The position numbers and the translations under genes were made by a program. 64,000 nt of DNA. It comes from Symbiodinium natans (taxonomy: Eukaryota; Sar; Dinophyceae; Suessiales; Symbiodiniaceae). This document shows, piece after piece, positions 22,260 to 34,105 of the stretch (position 1 is the first letter of the stretch; every line of letters starts with the position of its first letter). The notes beneath the pieces were generated by a model. The model was not told the origin of the DNA, did not search any database, and worked only from the letters and a program-made list of their open reading frames with translations. The stretch is taken from positions 543,397 to 607,396 of the forward strand of contig CAJNDS010000646.1 in assembly GCA_905221605.1 (NCBI GenBank), read 5' to 3'.

Positions 22260-23220
22260 AAGGCACAAAGAGTCCAGCTTTTTTTGAACGTTACAAGATC
22301 GCACTCGCACATTTTCTCCCACCAGATGCTTCTGTCCTCCTGATGTTGTCGTTCACGATGAGGTGCCCTCTTGAGGCCTGTCCGAAGGGGCTTGGGCAGC
22401 GCCAAGAGACGCCTCAGACGGTCAAGATGTGTAGACCTTAGCTGCCCCAGCTCAATCCTTAAGTCCAAAGAGCCTTCTGTTCAAATTGTGAGATTTGTGA
22501 GCTCAGGCCATGCCTTCCTGACCTGCAGCTTGGAGCTCTCCGCCAAGATGGTACTTGACATGGTGTAGAACCAGTGCAGAGTGCAGAATTCCCAAAACCG
22601 CGTGCATCTTCGCAATATTCCGAGTTGTGTGCAGAGAGGAAGGCTCCATGAGACTGCAAAATGTTTTCTGTCTGGTTCACACCGTGCGAGTTGCAGTTTC
22701 ACAGCGCCATGGCAGCTTGTTGGGCCGCTACAGAATGGTCACTGTTCCCAGAGGATCCAGATGTGTACAGCAGAATCTGAGTGAGTGGCGCCTGGGAGTT
22801 ACAAGTCACAAGTCCGGTCTTGTGGTCTGCTCTGGAGCCTTTGCTTGTTAGGGCATGTTAGGGCCACATCCACATGTCTGATGAGGATGCATCCGCAGCT
22901 GACAGAGAGCCATGGGGAAACGGGGCGCAGCAGCTCGATGTCCATGACAGGGGTCGCCGCCTCAGCATGTATCAGCATCGCGCAGGCCACCAGAAAACAT
23001 ACTGACTCACACACCTCAGGCTTTCACTTCACGTTGTGACAGATGACGTACTACAGTGTCGAGCTTACAGCGGTCCAGATTTGGTTCACCACAAAACAGC
23101 TCACAGGGCACGTAGCTACGAAGCTGAGGTGAGCTTGGACTGGGTCCGTCAGCGAGCCACCGTGCCGTCTGTACAGCATACCGGCAGAAAGCGCTCCAAA
23201 CTCACCCTGACAAGGCCCGC
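22260..23220. other. No recognisable gene
   Basis: Short overlapping frames on both strands with no family signal. The stretch 22360-22470 is open and helix-like on both strands, so strand cannot be decided. Confidence 0.3.
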
Positions 23221-23237
23221 AGCAGGGCATGGGGATA

Positions 23238-23480
23238 TATGCGGAACGTGTGTTTGTTGCTCGGCCAGCCCTATTTGTTTGTCCATTTTTGCTGAGCCAG
23301 CCGCGTGCAGAACCAAAAGCGTGCCCCGGATATGTGTTTCTTTGCTTTGGCTGGGCAAGCTGCGTGGCGGGACGAACAAAAAAACACGCGCCCCTGGACT
23401 AGACGCAGTGAGCGGGATGAGTGAGTGACCGGGCGCTTTGCGAACAAAAAATATGTGCCACAGCAGGACGAACTTGCTTT
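23238..23480. repeat. Dispersed palindromic repeat, copies A
   Basis: Two to three imperfect copies of a roughly 60-80 bp unit that starts GTGTTT.TTGCT, contains a CGGCCAGCC / GGCTGGGC core able to pair with itself, and ends AACAAAA..GCG.GCCCC. Related copies lie near 24445-24610. Confidence 0.55.
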
Positions 23481-24444
23481 GTAAGGAAGATCATGCCACG
23501 ACGAGACTTTGCATTCAAGACCTTAAACAAACATGCGAATTCTTTCCAAACCCATCATGCAAGCATTGAGTTTGCAAATTGTGGGGGTGGGGGTGGGGGG
23601 GGTGGGGGCTGTGCCCTCAACCCACGCCGCTTCTTCGTTTGTTTTAGCCCGCGCAAGCTTGCTTTGTCAAGAACATCAGCCCATGAAGAGGACTTGCAAA
23701 GACCATTGTATTTGCCCGCCCAGGCAAAAATGTGCCGCGTCGCTGCCCCCACGTCCCCCTTGGGGGTGGGGGTGGGGGGGGGCGTTTGATCACACGTACT
23801 CAAGATAGCATTGAAAAGGTTCGGAGATTCTTCGGACATACCAGCTTTGGTGGACCACATTCGAGGTTAATGGTGTAGCCAAGGTGAGGTGTTCGCAGGC
23901 ATTCGCTAAGGGTGTCCGCTTGGCCGGTATGTTTTCACTATCCATCATGATGACTGACGTGGAGGGCGGGCTGCTGAACTAAGGCGTTCGTTCCTACTAT
24001 CACATGGTCTGTGCGGTATCCTACGTATGACGTGGAGTATGCGGACGATACATACATGTCTTCTAGGATTGACAACAATGCAATTGGAAAGTATGCTGCC
24101 TGTGCTGGCAAAAGAGGCCACCCGCTACGGCATGACGTTGAACACGTGAAAAACGGAGCTGTTTGATCAAGGTGTGCTAAACCCCCGCCCTCGTTGACAT
24201 TGAGAAACGGGGAGTCAATTCCGACCACAACGCAAGCTCAATATTTAGGCTCGCAAGGTTACAGGGCAGCCAGGCCCCCTGAGCCATGCAGATTGGGGTG
24301 GTGCGGGGGTGGTGGTGCTGGTGGAGCGTAGGGGTGGCACGACTGTTTTGAATGGCCACCCGGGCCCGACCCTGATCGACCGACCCAGTATAAATATCTG
24401 TTGAGGGAGTGTTGAACAACCCGCTGGTCGCCATACGTTCCGGG

Positions 24445-24612
24445 CGTGCCCCGTGTTTTTTTGCTCGGCCAACCGTGTGCCGAACAACAAGAGCGCCTCG
24501 AATGATCCCTGCATTGTGTTTTTGCTCGACCAGCTGTGTGCCGAGCAAAAGAAGAGCGCGCCCCCCTTTTTTGCTGGCCGCGCACGTTACCAACAAACGT
24601 GCTGACCAAAAG
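24445..24612. repeat. Dispersed palindromic repeat, copies B
   Basis: Two clear copies in tandem. One has TTGCTCGGCC..ACCGTGTGCCGAACAA, the other TTTGCTCGACC..CTGTGTGCCGAGCAAAA. In each, the left TTGCTCGG and right CCGAGCAA are reverse complements. A third, degraded copy follows with TTTTTTGCTGGCCGCG and CGTGCTGACCAAAAG. The element is similar to copies A about 1.1 kb upstream. Confidence 0.65.
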
Positions 24613-24651
24613 CTGACGGAACAAAAACAAACCCGCCTGCCGGATATCTTC

Positions 24652-24700
24652 ATATATATATATATCTTCATACATATATGTATATACATAGATTGATAGA
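24652..24700. repeat. (TA)n-rich short tract
   Basis: ATATATATATA and ATACATATATGTATATACATAG lie shortly before the J-domain-like exons. Confidence 0.7.
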
Positions 24701-24740
24701 TATGGAGATGCATAGCTGTGCAGAAGCGGCTGTCTGCCCC

Positions 24741-25001
24741 CAGGGCGGTACTCACGATGCCTACGTCCGGGTTCGCCAGGCCTTCGAGGCACAGCGCAGT
24801 GGCTGTACGGTGAACTTCGAATTCCGTTCGCTATGCATTTGATACGCTTCATGCATTTAAGTTTGACCAGCTTATTGCAGATCGTTTTTTGGCAGCCGAA
24901 ATCAGCCAAAGTGACGCACAGAGATGCACAGAGCCTTTGAGGTGCTGAGTGATCAGAGGCTACGTGCAGAATACGATGCTGAGTTGAGAGCCGCAGGACA
25001 A
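24741..25001 (+). CDS. DnaJ (J-domain) protein, one or two exons
   Basis: The stretch 24922-25001 encodes MHRAFEVLSDQRLRAEYDAE. This matches the last helix and end of a J-domain (AFEVLSD..R..YD), the Hsp70 co-chaperone module. It follows an AG and ends before a GC-type donor. About 180 bp upstream, 24751-24800 encodes DAYVRVRQAFEAQRSG, which has the same QAFE pattern and may be another J-domain piece. The diagnostic HPD motif was not found nearby, so the N-terminal half of the domain is missing from this reading or lies in an unrecognised exon. A downstream basic stretch (SRRSRRQLRP near 25071) may belong to the same gene. Confidence 0.5.
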
Positions 25002-25099
25002 GGCGCACAGTACGTCTTGATTTGAGAGTTAGATTCTTAGATTCGAGAGTCCATCCTAAGCAGACGCCGATGAGCCGACGTTCACGCCGACAGCTTCGG

Positions 25100-25520
25100 C
25101 CACAGGCCAGGCTCTGACTGCATGTCTGCTGCCTTGTTGATCTTGATTCCTTGCCAATGCTGCCGTGGTATTGAAGCTTCAGGCTCCGGTGCACCATCAG
25201 CCTCAACGGGGCAACCGCTCGCCTTGCCTTTCACTTGGCGGAGTTGCAGTTGTTGTATGTTGTTGTGTCAGTGCTGTAATGCTCCAGCAACGCTCAGGAT
25301 GGGTGACACACCTTGGCAGGAGGCTGCCAGGACTGCCTTCCCGAAACCTTTTGCCGAAGGCTTTTCTGAGCGATGCACAGCGCTCAGGACAGTCGTTGGC
25401 ATGATGGATCTTCCAGAGTCTGCATGGGCAGCTGCGCTGGAGCTGCATACTGCAGAGGCTTGGAGATGTTCGGTCACAGCTGGTGTGCGACTTGTGATCT
25501 GGCTGTGAGCAGCAAGCCCA
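25100..25520 (+). other. Open stretch, possible coding, no family recognised
   Basis: Two + frames are open over about 300 bp. The 25300-25505 part encodes a helix-like sequence with PFAEGFSERCTALRTVVG. It could contain further exons of the J-domain gene. I cannot choose the frame. Confidence 0.25.
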
Positions 25521-25789
25521 ATAAACGAGCACAAGAGCGCTGGGATTTTGGCGAGCCTTGAGGCTGCCAGGAGATTTCTGTACGCTGACATGAGGTAGGG
25601 TATGGGGAGGGCCCGATGTTTTTCGCCTTTTGTGTTCTGTTGAGGGGGTGCTTGGAAATCCTTTATTTTTTTTATTTTAGGAGGCAATCCTCTAAACCTC
25701 TATTTTCTCCATATGTCTCTATGTTTCACTAGGCAAACCTCTTCTTTCTCGAAGAGAGAAGAGCCTGGGGCTGGGATCGAGGAAGAAGA

Positions 25790-26435
25790 GGACTGAAAGA
25801 AAGAAGGAAGCGAAGGGAAAGGAACGGAAAGGAAGGAAAGAAAGGAACGGCAAGGAAAGGAAGAAAGGAAAGGAAAGGAAGGGAAAGGAAGGGAAGGGAA
25901 AGGAAAGGAAAGGGAAGGATGGGATAGGGAAGGAAGGACCGAAACAAAGACGAACGAACGAACGAAGGAAAGACATCAATGCAGAAAGCAATAAAGAAAT
26001 ACATAAAGAAAGAAATACAGAAATACATAAGGAAAGAACGAAAGACCAACAAACATAACAAAAGACATAGCAGCAACAACAACAACAAGAAAAGGGAAAA
26101 ACAAAACAAATGAATTCAAAAACAAATGAATACATAGATACAAAGAGAATCAAAAACGAATGAAAGCCAAATAACGAAATGAGAAAAAACAAGAAAGAAA
26201 TAACGAAATCAACGCCAAGCGAAATAAATACATACACAAAACCGAAAGAAACAAAGAACTAACAAATGAATAAACAAATAAAAAAGGAAATATTTAAAGA
26301 AGGAAATAAAGAAATAAACAAGTAAAGAAAGAAAGAATGAAAGAACAAAACATGTCGAAATACAGGACGTATGAGAGAAAGAGGGAAAAAGGAAGAAGGA
26401 AGGAAGGGAGGAGGAGAGGAAGAAAGAAAATGACG
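25790..26435. repeat. 640-bp purine-rich (A/G) strand-asymmetric tract
   Basis: The + strand is dominated by GAAAG, GGAAAG, AAACAA and AAATAA units with few pyrimidines. It changes from GGAAAGG-type on the left to A-rich in the middle and back to GGAAG at the end. Reverse-strand Phe/Leu/Ser-rich frames across it are artefacts. Confidence 0.85.
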
Positions 26436-26439
26436 CAGT

Positions 26440-27900
26440 TACGAGGACGCACCTCACTTGCCTCATCTTCGTAGCTGTCAGCACGTCGGAGCCACGAACA
26501 TGAGGCCCAAGTCCAAAAGTGATGAGGGTCACGAGAATGCCGCCCCCCCCAACATGCCTCATCCTCGCAAGGCCTTTTTCCTCAGGAGTTTACCCGACAT
26601 CGTGCGCTTTGTGTTCGAAAGCGCACGAAAGCGCACGAATCGGAGCGTTCAAGAGCGTCCGAAGCGCCTTCGCGTGGTGCACATCGGCTGTAGTTGCAGA
26701 AACCCAGCGTTTTGGCATCGTTTTGGGCTTTGGAGGTCTCAACAGTGAACTGATAGGAAAAAGTGCAACACATAGCTTGAATGATTGGGGAGGAGGGAAG
26801 GGGAGCAAAGCAAACGTAGAACTGCAAAATTTGAGGCCGGGGGGGGTGGCGAACTCCAAAGCCACAGAACCTCGACCGGCCAAGGAGTTTCGGAACATGT
26901 CGCGAGAAAGAAAAACTTGCCTTTTTCGCGCTGAAAGGCACAGAGATAAGAGAGAAGAACGCATGCCGCACGTAAGCGAACCGCTGAGTGGATGCCGCAG
27001 GTCCTGGAATGTTGCCGGAGGCAGCTGCACAGATCACGGCTGCCCGGCTTGTTGGATGTGTTTCATTGCAACCTCAATTTTCGCTCGAACTGCGATGGAG
27101 CATGGAATCTCAAGGGAAGCGCCGAATCTGCGTGGTCAAGCAGCCAAAGAGTTGCTCGGCCAAGTTTGTGAGGTGTTCTAATTTGTCTTCTGCTCACATC
27201 GCTTCCAAGGTCTGCCGCCGTCAATGCTGATGGCCCCGCCGTTCGAGGCCTCTACCAGACCAAGCGAGGTGGGATGCAAGTTGCAATGTTCGGATACGTG
27301 CGGAGATCCCATGACAAGTGCCAGCAGGCAGTTGGGAGGTCAGCCCGTTGCTCAGACTCCTGTGCTCCGTCAACTTCGTTTACATCCGCAGGTGTTCGGG
27401 GCATCCTGTAGCAACACTGTGCAACACTGAGAGGCCTGTCTATACGCAAAGTCCAGTGCGCAATCTTCAACGTTCACGACATTGAAAGAGCGCACGATTG
27501 GCATGTGGCCCTCGCCTGAAGCTTACCAAGAGTGCCCGAATTCTTCACGGCCATGGACATGTTGTTGCACATGCGCAGTCCATGCCCATCATGTCCATTC
27601 TGTCCATCTTGTCCATCATGATTGTGCTCTGACATCTTTCGCAGGTAGAGCTGCGCCGGAAGGCCGCAGAAAGTTTGTGAGGCTTTTCAGTGCCTTTCAG
27701 CTTCACCACCATCCGCTTGTTGTCAGGTAGATGAAAAAGCAAGATCGGCTGCTTCGGAACGGGAAGCCTTCAGAGCGACTTGGTTGCGCTTCATGCTTTC
27801 CTTCGGCTGCTACGGGCGTCTGAGTCCCCTCAGAGCGGATGCCCTCCGAAATCTTATATCCATGTCTTTTGAGATCAGCTACCTACCGATGTGACTTCAG
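26440..27900 (+). other. Gene-poor; scattered candidate exons
   Basis: Open + frames at 26870-27180 and 27200-27430 include basic stretches (RERKTCLFRAERHRDKREER) and a Met/Pro-rich part (SMLMAPPFEAS). Nothing is recognisable as a family. A short CCAT-rich 9-bp repeat lies at 27585-27620. Confidence 0.25.
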
Positions 27901-27978
27901 AGGAGGCTTTCGGTCATAGCAACTATGATCTCTGAAAGAGACACTCTCCTTTGCATGTGAGCCGTCTGGGCCCCCCCA

Positions 27979-28848
27979 GCAATGCTAAGGAAGCACTCGA
28001 AGAAACCTACGAGGCCGATCCGGAATTGAAGCTGGTTCTGAGCTTCCGGGTGAGCATCAGGGAGGCCGGACGGACATCTTGCGGACATCTCAGCGGGCAT
28101 CATACTGTCAAGGCATGTCAAGGCTGTGGCTGACGCAGCGACGCAGCTTTTGTTGCCTCCCTCTGTGCCAGGCGAAGAAAGTGATCAACGGTCCTTTCAC
28201 TCATCGCCTCGAGACTGCGTCCCTGGCATGTCTTCGTGGCCCCCCCAAAAGCCTACATTTCATACATCATTGGTTTTTGCTGTTGCAGGCTTTGCAGCTG
28301 CGGAACAGAGTGCAGCAGCTTCGGGACATGCGCGGATCGTACCGTCCTCGGCGCACGGCAGCAGTGTCCCATCAACATCCATGAGTCGCCGGGCGGTGCA
28401 CAGCCCGGGCGATGCACCTGAAGCAGTGACACTCTTTGTCAGAAGCATTTTATTTAACAAGCAGCGCATTGTTGAGGAAGCAGCCGGAAGTTGGGCTGCA
28501 GATTTCTGAGGCTATAGGGTGCGGATACGGCTCTTTAGGCAGCAGCGCCTGCGCCAGGATGGGGCAACTGAAGTGAGGACGACGGAAAAACAAGAACCAA
28601 CATGTGGAACAATGCAAAAAACATCGCAGCTTACTACGCAGTGCTGGCAGAGAGCATCTTCTTTTGCAGGCAGGGCAAAGCCGTATCATTCCAAGATGAA
28701 CATGAGCGGAGGGTTCGTGGGCTGTGTGGCCATGCCACATGCCAAAGACGCAACGGAAAGTATCTCCACAGGGCATGGGCAACATGCACGCTATCCAGGG
28801 ACTTACAGGGGCTTCGACAGCGTTTCGGTTTGGGCGGGGACTTATCCA

Positions 28849-28892
<44 letters not shown>

Positions 28893-30006
28893 CTCGTCGT
28901 CGTCGTCGTCGTAAGCGGCAGCATCATCAGCATCATCACCATCACCCCATCACTCTCACTGTTGTCGTCGTTAGTCTTGGCTGCAATGAGATCAATGGGT
29001 GATGCGCGTGCAGACACAACAAATTGTTTTTACCTGTGCTGAGCGTGCCAGACGCATGTGAAGCGATTGAAAAGTCTGGAGGTGGGCCTCGCAAAGGGCT
29101 TTGCTGCGGAGAGGAACACTTTTGCCCACCCAGTGAGTCTCAAGCCACCAGTCCTACCTGCTTTTTAGTTTCAAGTTCAGGGTGGGCCAGGGGCTGATTC
29201 TGCGATGCAGCAGCCAAGCAAGGAACCATCGGATCTGTTGATGAGACGGTCGTAGTTTGCAGGTGGGCTTTTCGTATTGTAGAGCAGTGAAGGTATGACA
29301 GGTATGATAGGTGCTGGTTCAAACCATACGTCAGATGCATCTAGATCGGTTCAGGCAAAAGTGGCAATGAAAGTAGTGTGCTTGCTTGCGTCTCGCGTCA
29401 CATACACCGATGCGCTGATATGCGTCGAAGCAATTATGTCATTAAGCTCTTTCCCCTTGACCCAGGTCGCAAGACATCGATAAAGAGATTCGGGATGCCA
29501 AGACTTACGAAAAGAAGTGCCTTGTGCAACTAGCGCAGCGTCTTGAAAGCAGCAGTGAGCTGCTTTCTGTGCAGGCAGAGGGATCTTCAGAAAGCCAGAC
29601 AGGCGCGTGCCCACGAATGCGCACCTGACCGCAGAGTGCCTTGCCAGCTGTGCCAGGCCGCCATGTTGCAGGAGGTCTTGGCCGTCCTAGAGCACCTGCG
29701 GCGAGAGGAACGATTGGAGTTTAGAGTGACGGTGTACATACTTTATTTGGAGCAGGAGGCAGCACGCCAGCGGCAGTCGGCTTCCCAATTACCGTGTTTC
29801 TGCATGATTTTCTGCTTGAGAGCAGAGAGTTTGTGATTGATACCTTTGTTCTTTTCATGCCTTCATGTACCTTCCGTTTTCCTCCGGATTCTGCCAAGAA
29901 CGGCTCCTCTAGCGCTGCCGGCGCCGCCGGCCGATGAAGCATCGGAAGCACCGGAAGCCCCGGCGGCACCGGCAGCTCCTGAAGTCCCGCAGGCTCTGCG
30001 GGTGTG
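27979..30006 (+). CDS. Coiled-coil protein, scattered exons (partial gene model)
   Basis: Charged helical exons lie in series on the + strand: 27979-28050 (AKEALEETYEADPELKLVL, ending at a GTGAGC donor), an open stretch 28126-28508, about 29466-29574 (IDKEIRDAKTYEKK and LAQRLESSSELL, ending at a GC donor), about 29578-29725 (RDLQKARQARAHECAP, then CQLC and LEHLRREERLEFR) and about 29893-30006. The last is an Ala/Pro/Glu-rich segment (PAPPADEASEAPEAP) closing at a TGA. The CxxC pair in the fourth exon could be part of a small zinc site. No family is assigned. The order and strand agree with one gene, but exon joins are not proved. Confidence 0.4.
28850..28913. repeat. (GTC)n trinucleotide microsatellite
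   Basis: About twenty copies of GTC/TCG, with one TCC interruption. It gives poly-Ser, poly-Val or poly-Arg frames. Confidence 0.95.
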
Positions 30007-30445
30007 ACCGCGTGTGACCACTGTTCACTGCTTCTTGTGTTGGCATCACAGACGGTCGCTTTGTCTTCGCAGCCGAGCAGTTGTGAAAAGTCACGAAAGC
30101 TGGCCCGTGGGAGCTAATTACCCGAGTTTCTTACCAACCGCAAGGTTGAACAACAGGGGTGTGGGGATAGGGCCCAGCTGGGGTGCGTGCAAATTGGGGC
30201 TAAACCCCACCGGAACTCGGTGGCCGAGCCCTACCTTTTTGAGGTCCCCAACGGTACCTTGTCGGCTCGAAAATTGATGCTCAGTCTTAGGGGGCGCTTG
30301 GGCTAAGCGCACCCGAAGGCTCAGGGTCGAACATCTGCTGCGAAAATTTTCAAGACAGCGTCGAAACGATGTTACCACATCTCCACAGGCACGGGTGAGG
30401 TAAGTACTTTTTGAACAGCAGCGTCGAAACCATATACGAGTGGGT

Positions 30446-30950
30446 TTATTGCTCAGGCGATTCTCTGGGACTCTGGGGACAGTGCTGTTGGGCACTCCAG
30501 GGATTCTGTGCAGATAGATTCTTTGGGGGTACTCTGGGTTGCACTCCAGGTGCTTCTCTGGGGCAACCCAGGGAATTTCTGGGGACACTGTGGGGTTGGG
30601 CACTCCAGGCTGGGCACTCCGGGGATTCTCTGGTGATGCTCTGCACTCTGGGGTTGGGCGCTGCAGGGTTTTGCGGGATGCTCTTAAGCCTGGACACTCC
30701 AGGTATTTTCCGGGCATACTCTGGGTTGGGCACTCCAAAAACTCTTTGGGGATACTTTGGGGTTGGGCATTCCAGAAGTGCTCTGAATTTTGCACTCGTG
30801 GCTGAGCACTCCAGGATTCTGTGGTCCTGGCATTCTCTGAAGTTGGGCACTCCAGGCATTCTCTGGGATGGTCTTGCGGCTGGGCACTCGACGGATTTTT
30901 TGCTCCAGGGTTCTCTGGGGGATGCTCTGGCAAGGGATTCTTGCTCTGGG
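30446..30950. repeat. Degenerate minisatellite, GGGCACTCCAGG units
   Basis: About ten imperfect units, each containing TTGGGCACTCCAGG..TTCTCTGGGG and commonly ending GATACTCTGGG, with spacing of roughly 35-60 bp. Both strands stay open across it (up to about 290 codons on the - strand) because unit lengths preserve frame in places. I regard these frames as products of the repeat. Confidence 0.85.
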
Positions 30951-30999
30951 GGTGGGATACGGGTGATGGGCGAGGAGTAGACCGGCCGTGCACTGGTTA

Positions 31000-32820
31000 G
31001 TCAACGGCAGGTCTCACACTTGCCTGTTCGGTCAATGCTGTTCTCCTGAGTGGCTTCTCCAACAATTGCACTAGCTTTCGTTCCTGCGGTCCCCCACAAG
31101 TTTCTGTTTACGATTCCCACATCATCATGCGTGTCTCTGGCGCCTTCACATTCTTACAAAGGGCGCAAGCTGTGAAAGTATGACAGGAGTCAAAATCCTG
31201 ATTTCGGGCACTTTCTAAACATGCTCGTGAGGTGCGTGACATAGGGGATTCGCTTTTTGAAGCCTCGCACCTCTCACGTGGCGTGTAGTGTTATGGCGAC
31301 CGGGCGCATCGATGTCAGATTGCGGCACCTCACGTGCTTGATCTACGCAATACGATGCAATAAGTTCAAAACCCTTCCCTTAGGGTTTCTCGTTCATGTT
31401 CTGCCTCTCATCATGACGTGACGAAGCCGGGACCATTCATGCCCGAAGCAGCGTGTAAAAACTAAAAGGCTTCAACTTGAAGAGTCGAGAAAATTGCATT
31501 GGCAGGCAGCACTTTCGGATCCTGCGAATCTGGCATTTTTACAAACGTACCATGCGGAGGACGTCCGGAGTTGTAGTACAAGCGTAGCCATGCGGAGGAC
31601 GTCCGGAGCTCGATTGGCGAGGAGGTCGATTGTCAATGCTCTGGTTGAAGCTCATAACGTGCCAAACCCATCAACAGCCCACCAGTTCTCACAATGTGTT
31701 ACTTAGCACCCATGCCCTGGCGCATGGAGAAGAAAGGAAGAACCGAAGTAGAGACGAAAGAAGGAAGCGCACAACGAAAGAAGAAATACAGAAAACAAAC
31801 AAATATAAAAAACAATTTTTTGCACCATTCAGAACCCGTCTTGCATGCAACTGGGGCGGGGGCACCCCCAACCCCCCCCCCTGCTTGACAAACTTTATGC
31901 CCAGAAAAGAGCTTGCATTAAAACCATCGGAATCCTTTCAAAACCGTGCAAACTCGTCTTGCGGCGAACAAATTCTCAACCCGTACAAGAGCAAAGACTG
32001 CGGCCTGGAAGGCAGAGACCGACGGGCGGGAGGGACAGGCTGGGCTCTCCGCTTCCGTATTTGCGCAGTGTGCTCCAAAAGCTTCGTCTGTACTCGTCCT
32101 TATCCGTTATATTAACACACAAGAGCGTGGTCGCTACTCCCTCGCTCAGGCGGAAGGCTACGCCGTGGAGTGCTTGGTGTGGCTTTCTGCTGCTTGCTGG
32201 TCAAGACTGTGCTACTGCCCTGCGCCTTGGCTTTAGGTGCCGGTGAAGGGCTTTGCAAAGCCGGCATCCCAGAGCCTTCCCCCCGCTTCTTCCTCCTGCT
32301 TCGCCAGTGGTGATGGAAAATGGCACTGCAGCTGAGGTTCTGCAGGGCCATGTCATTGTCAAAGCCGCAACGAGAACAACTTCTCAAGCGTGTACAGGAT
32401 GACATGGAGGTGCAAAATTGTATTCGAGAGGCACCCCCCACATGAGCGCCAATGTTCTCGCTTTGTGCTCAAAGTGCACATGCTTAGAGAAACACCGAAC
32501 CGCTGTTTTTTGAGAGAAGTGTGTGTGTGTGTGTGGGTGTGTGTTTTCTACCATGCTTTATTTGTTCGCTCAATCATTGCATAGTGAGAGGCCATTGTGC
32601 GCCACTGCGGAAACCTCCGTGGAGCTCCAGCTTTGAAGGCCTTTTTGTCAAGTTGGTCTCAAATCGCTTGAATGTCCCGTAGATTTGAGGATTTGTCAGT
32701 TTTCCTTCTTCCTTAGTGAGACCGTCTTTCGTTTTTCCTCTCCATTTTCCAGGACAAAGCCGTCAGTGTCCAACACTCAGAGAGCGCTCCCATGGAAAGA
32801 GAGAGAGAGAGAGAGCTTGG
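31000..32820. other. No recognisable gene
   Basis: Scattered short frames. The stretch 31840-31990 has a C-run and sequence loosely similar to 23490-23600 (both contain GAAT.CTTTC.AAACC), perhaps old copies of one element. There is a (GT)n tract at 32521-32540. Confidence 0.35.
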
Positions 32821-32840
32821 CTGAGCTTGGAACTTTTTGA

Positions 32841-33473
32841 GTGACAGTTGAAGTTGTTACACCAAGGTTCCAGCCATTGCGGGCAGGAGTGAAAGAGGTG
32901 AGCGTGTCTATCGCGATGCTTCGAATCGTTGAAAGGCTTTTCGCAAATCAGTTGCAAGGTTGCTCGGCCTTGGTGCCCTATGGGCACGGGCACAGAGGCT
33001 TGTCCAGCGACTCGAAGTCACTCGAAGTCTTCAAAGGTGTTCCCGATGCCTGCCAGGATCTCTCAGTGCTCCACGCAAGAAGGGGCTTCTTGAACTCTTG
33101 TGCCGCCGCCTTTCGTCTTGAGAACGCATCGACATCAGACTGTGTGGGGTCCTGTGAGTATGCTCAGTGCCAGGCTGGAGAAGCACGAGGGAGTCTTTTG
33201 CCCTGGCCTGCTCACCCTCTGCGAGTTAGTCAGAGTGACCACAACCAGCCGACGCGCCTACAGCGCGTCTGCCGGTGCAACAAAGCGCCGGCGGCCAAGA
33301 ACTGCAGCAAACCTTTGAGACTGTCCTGTGTGATTGGATTGTTGGATGGTTCCAGGCCAACTGGCGAATTTTCGGATTGCCGACTTCGGTCGGCATACGG
33401 CGAGGTCAAAGCGTGGGCGCGTGCCGTCCTTCTCTGTGGTTTTGTGTTTGTGTGGCAGGCAGACCTCTTTTGA
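32841..33473 (+). CDS. Open reading frame of 210 codons, coding status uncertain
   Basis: The longest family-less frame in this part. The translation is Cys- and Ser-rich and has no recognisable domain. Several internal AG|G and GT sites could split it into small exons, as seen in the verified genes. Because neighbouring true genes have exons under 110 nt, an intact 630-nt frame is more likely chance or a composite. Confidence 0.2.
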   Translation: MTVEVVTPRFQPLRAGVKEVSVSIAMLRIVERLFANQLQGCSALVPYGHGHRGLSSDSKSLEVFKGVPDACQDLSVLHARRGFLNSCAAAFRLENASTSDCVGSCEYAQCQAGEARGSLLPWPAHPLRVSQSDHNQPTRLQRVCRCNKAPAAKNCSKPLRLSCVIGLLDGSRPTGEFSDCRLRSAYGEVKAWARAVLLCGFVFVWQADLF

Positions 33474-33507
33474 TACAAGTTCGTTCTTTTGGTTTTCTTC
33501 AGGCTCT

Positions 33508-34105
33508 GCCGGGAGGAGAGCTTCGTGAGTTGAGAATGCTGCGAGAATGCCTGCGCACAAGGCGTGCCGGAACGTACTCATGCACTGAACATGGCACCCA
33601 GGGACTCGAGTCACGACGGAAGGCGATTCGCCCTGCAGATCCAGCACTTGGATCTGTCAACTCTGTCAGCATCTGAGCGGTCTCAGAGATGTTTGTGTTA
33701 TTTTTGTGTTATGCAGACTTTCTCTGTCAGGGAGATGTCCTCCATCAGCAAGCAGGACTTCCAATACATGTTGGGATGTCTGCCGAACTTGGCTCCTGCC
33801 TTACTTGTTGGGCATCTATTCTTCTGGGTCTGAGTGCACACGCAGCTTGCAGGTGTCAGTCATCTTCCCCAGTAAAGGCAATGATGAGCTTGCTTGTAGC
33901 ATGGAGAAGTGGTTATGGGGTGGTTGTGGGATTTGCCGAAGGCTGGGCAGGGACTCTTCAGCTGCGTACCTTTGTGAATATCGCAAAGTCGCTGAAGGCC
34001 GTCGTATCCAAACATCTTGGCAGTCTGGGATCCAAGCGATGACGGGATGTAAACAGGTCAGCATTGGGGCATTGAAGAGCGATTACATTATTCTGCGTGG
34101 TGCAG
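33508..34105 (+). CDS. Candidate helical exons, unknown gene
   Basis: About 33508-33580 encodes LPGGELRELRMLRECLRTRRA after a TTCAG acceptor. About 33960-34030 encodes LRTFVNIAKSLKAVVSKHLGSLGSK. They are consistent with one + strand gene, but neither the family nor the joins are known. Confidence 0.3.

Noticed and set aside
21543-22322. Reverse-strand frame of 259 codons, Pro/Ser/Phe/Leu-rich
   Set aside because: It is a direct translation of the GGAAG/GGA repeat block; no domain and no codon bias beyond the repeat.
24259-25206. Reverse-strand frame of 315 codons
   Set aside because: It runs antisense through the palindromic repeats, a TA tract and the J-domain exon. Composition changes abruptly and no family is recognisable.
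30118-30993. Reverse-strand frame of 291 codons with repeated Pro/Glu/Cys phrases
   Set aside because: Encoded by the GGGCACTCCAGG minisatellite; both strands are open there for the same reason.
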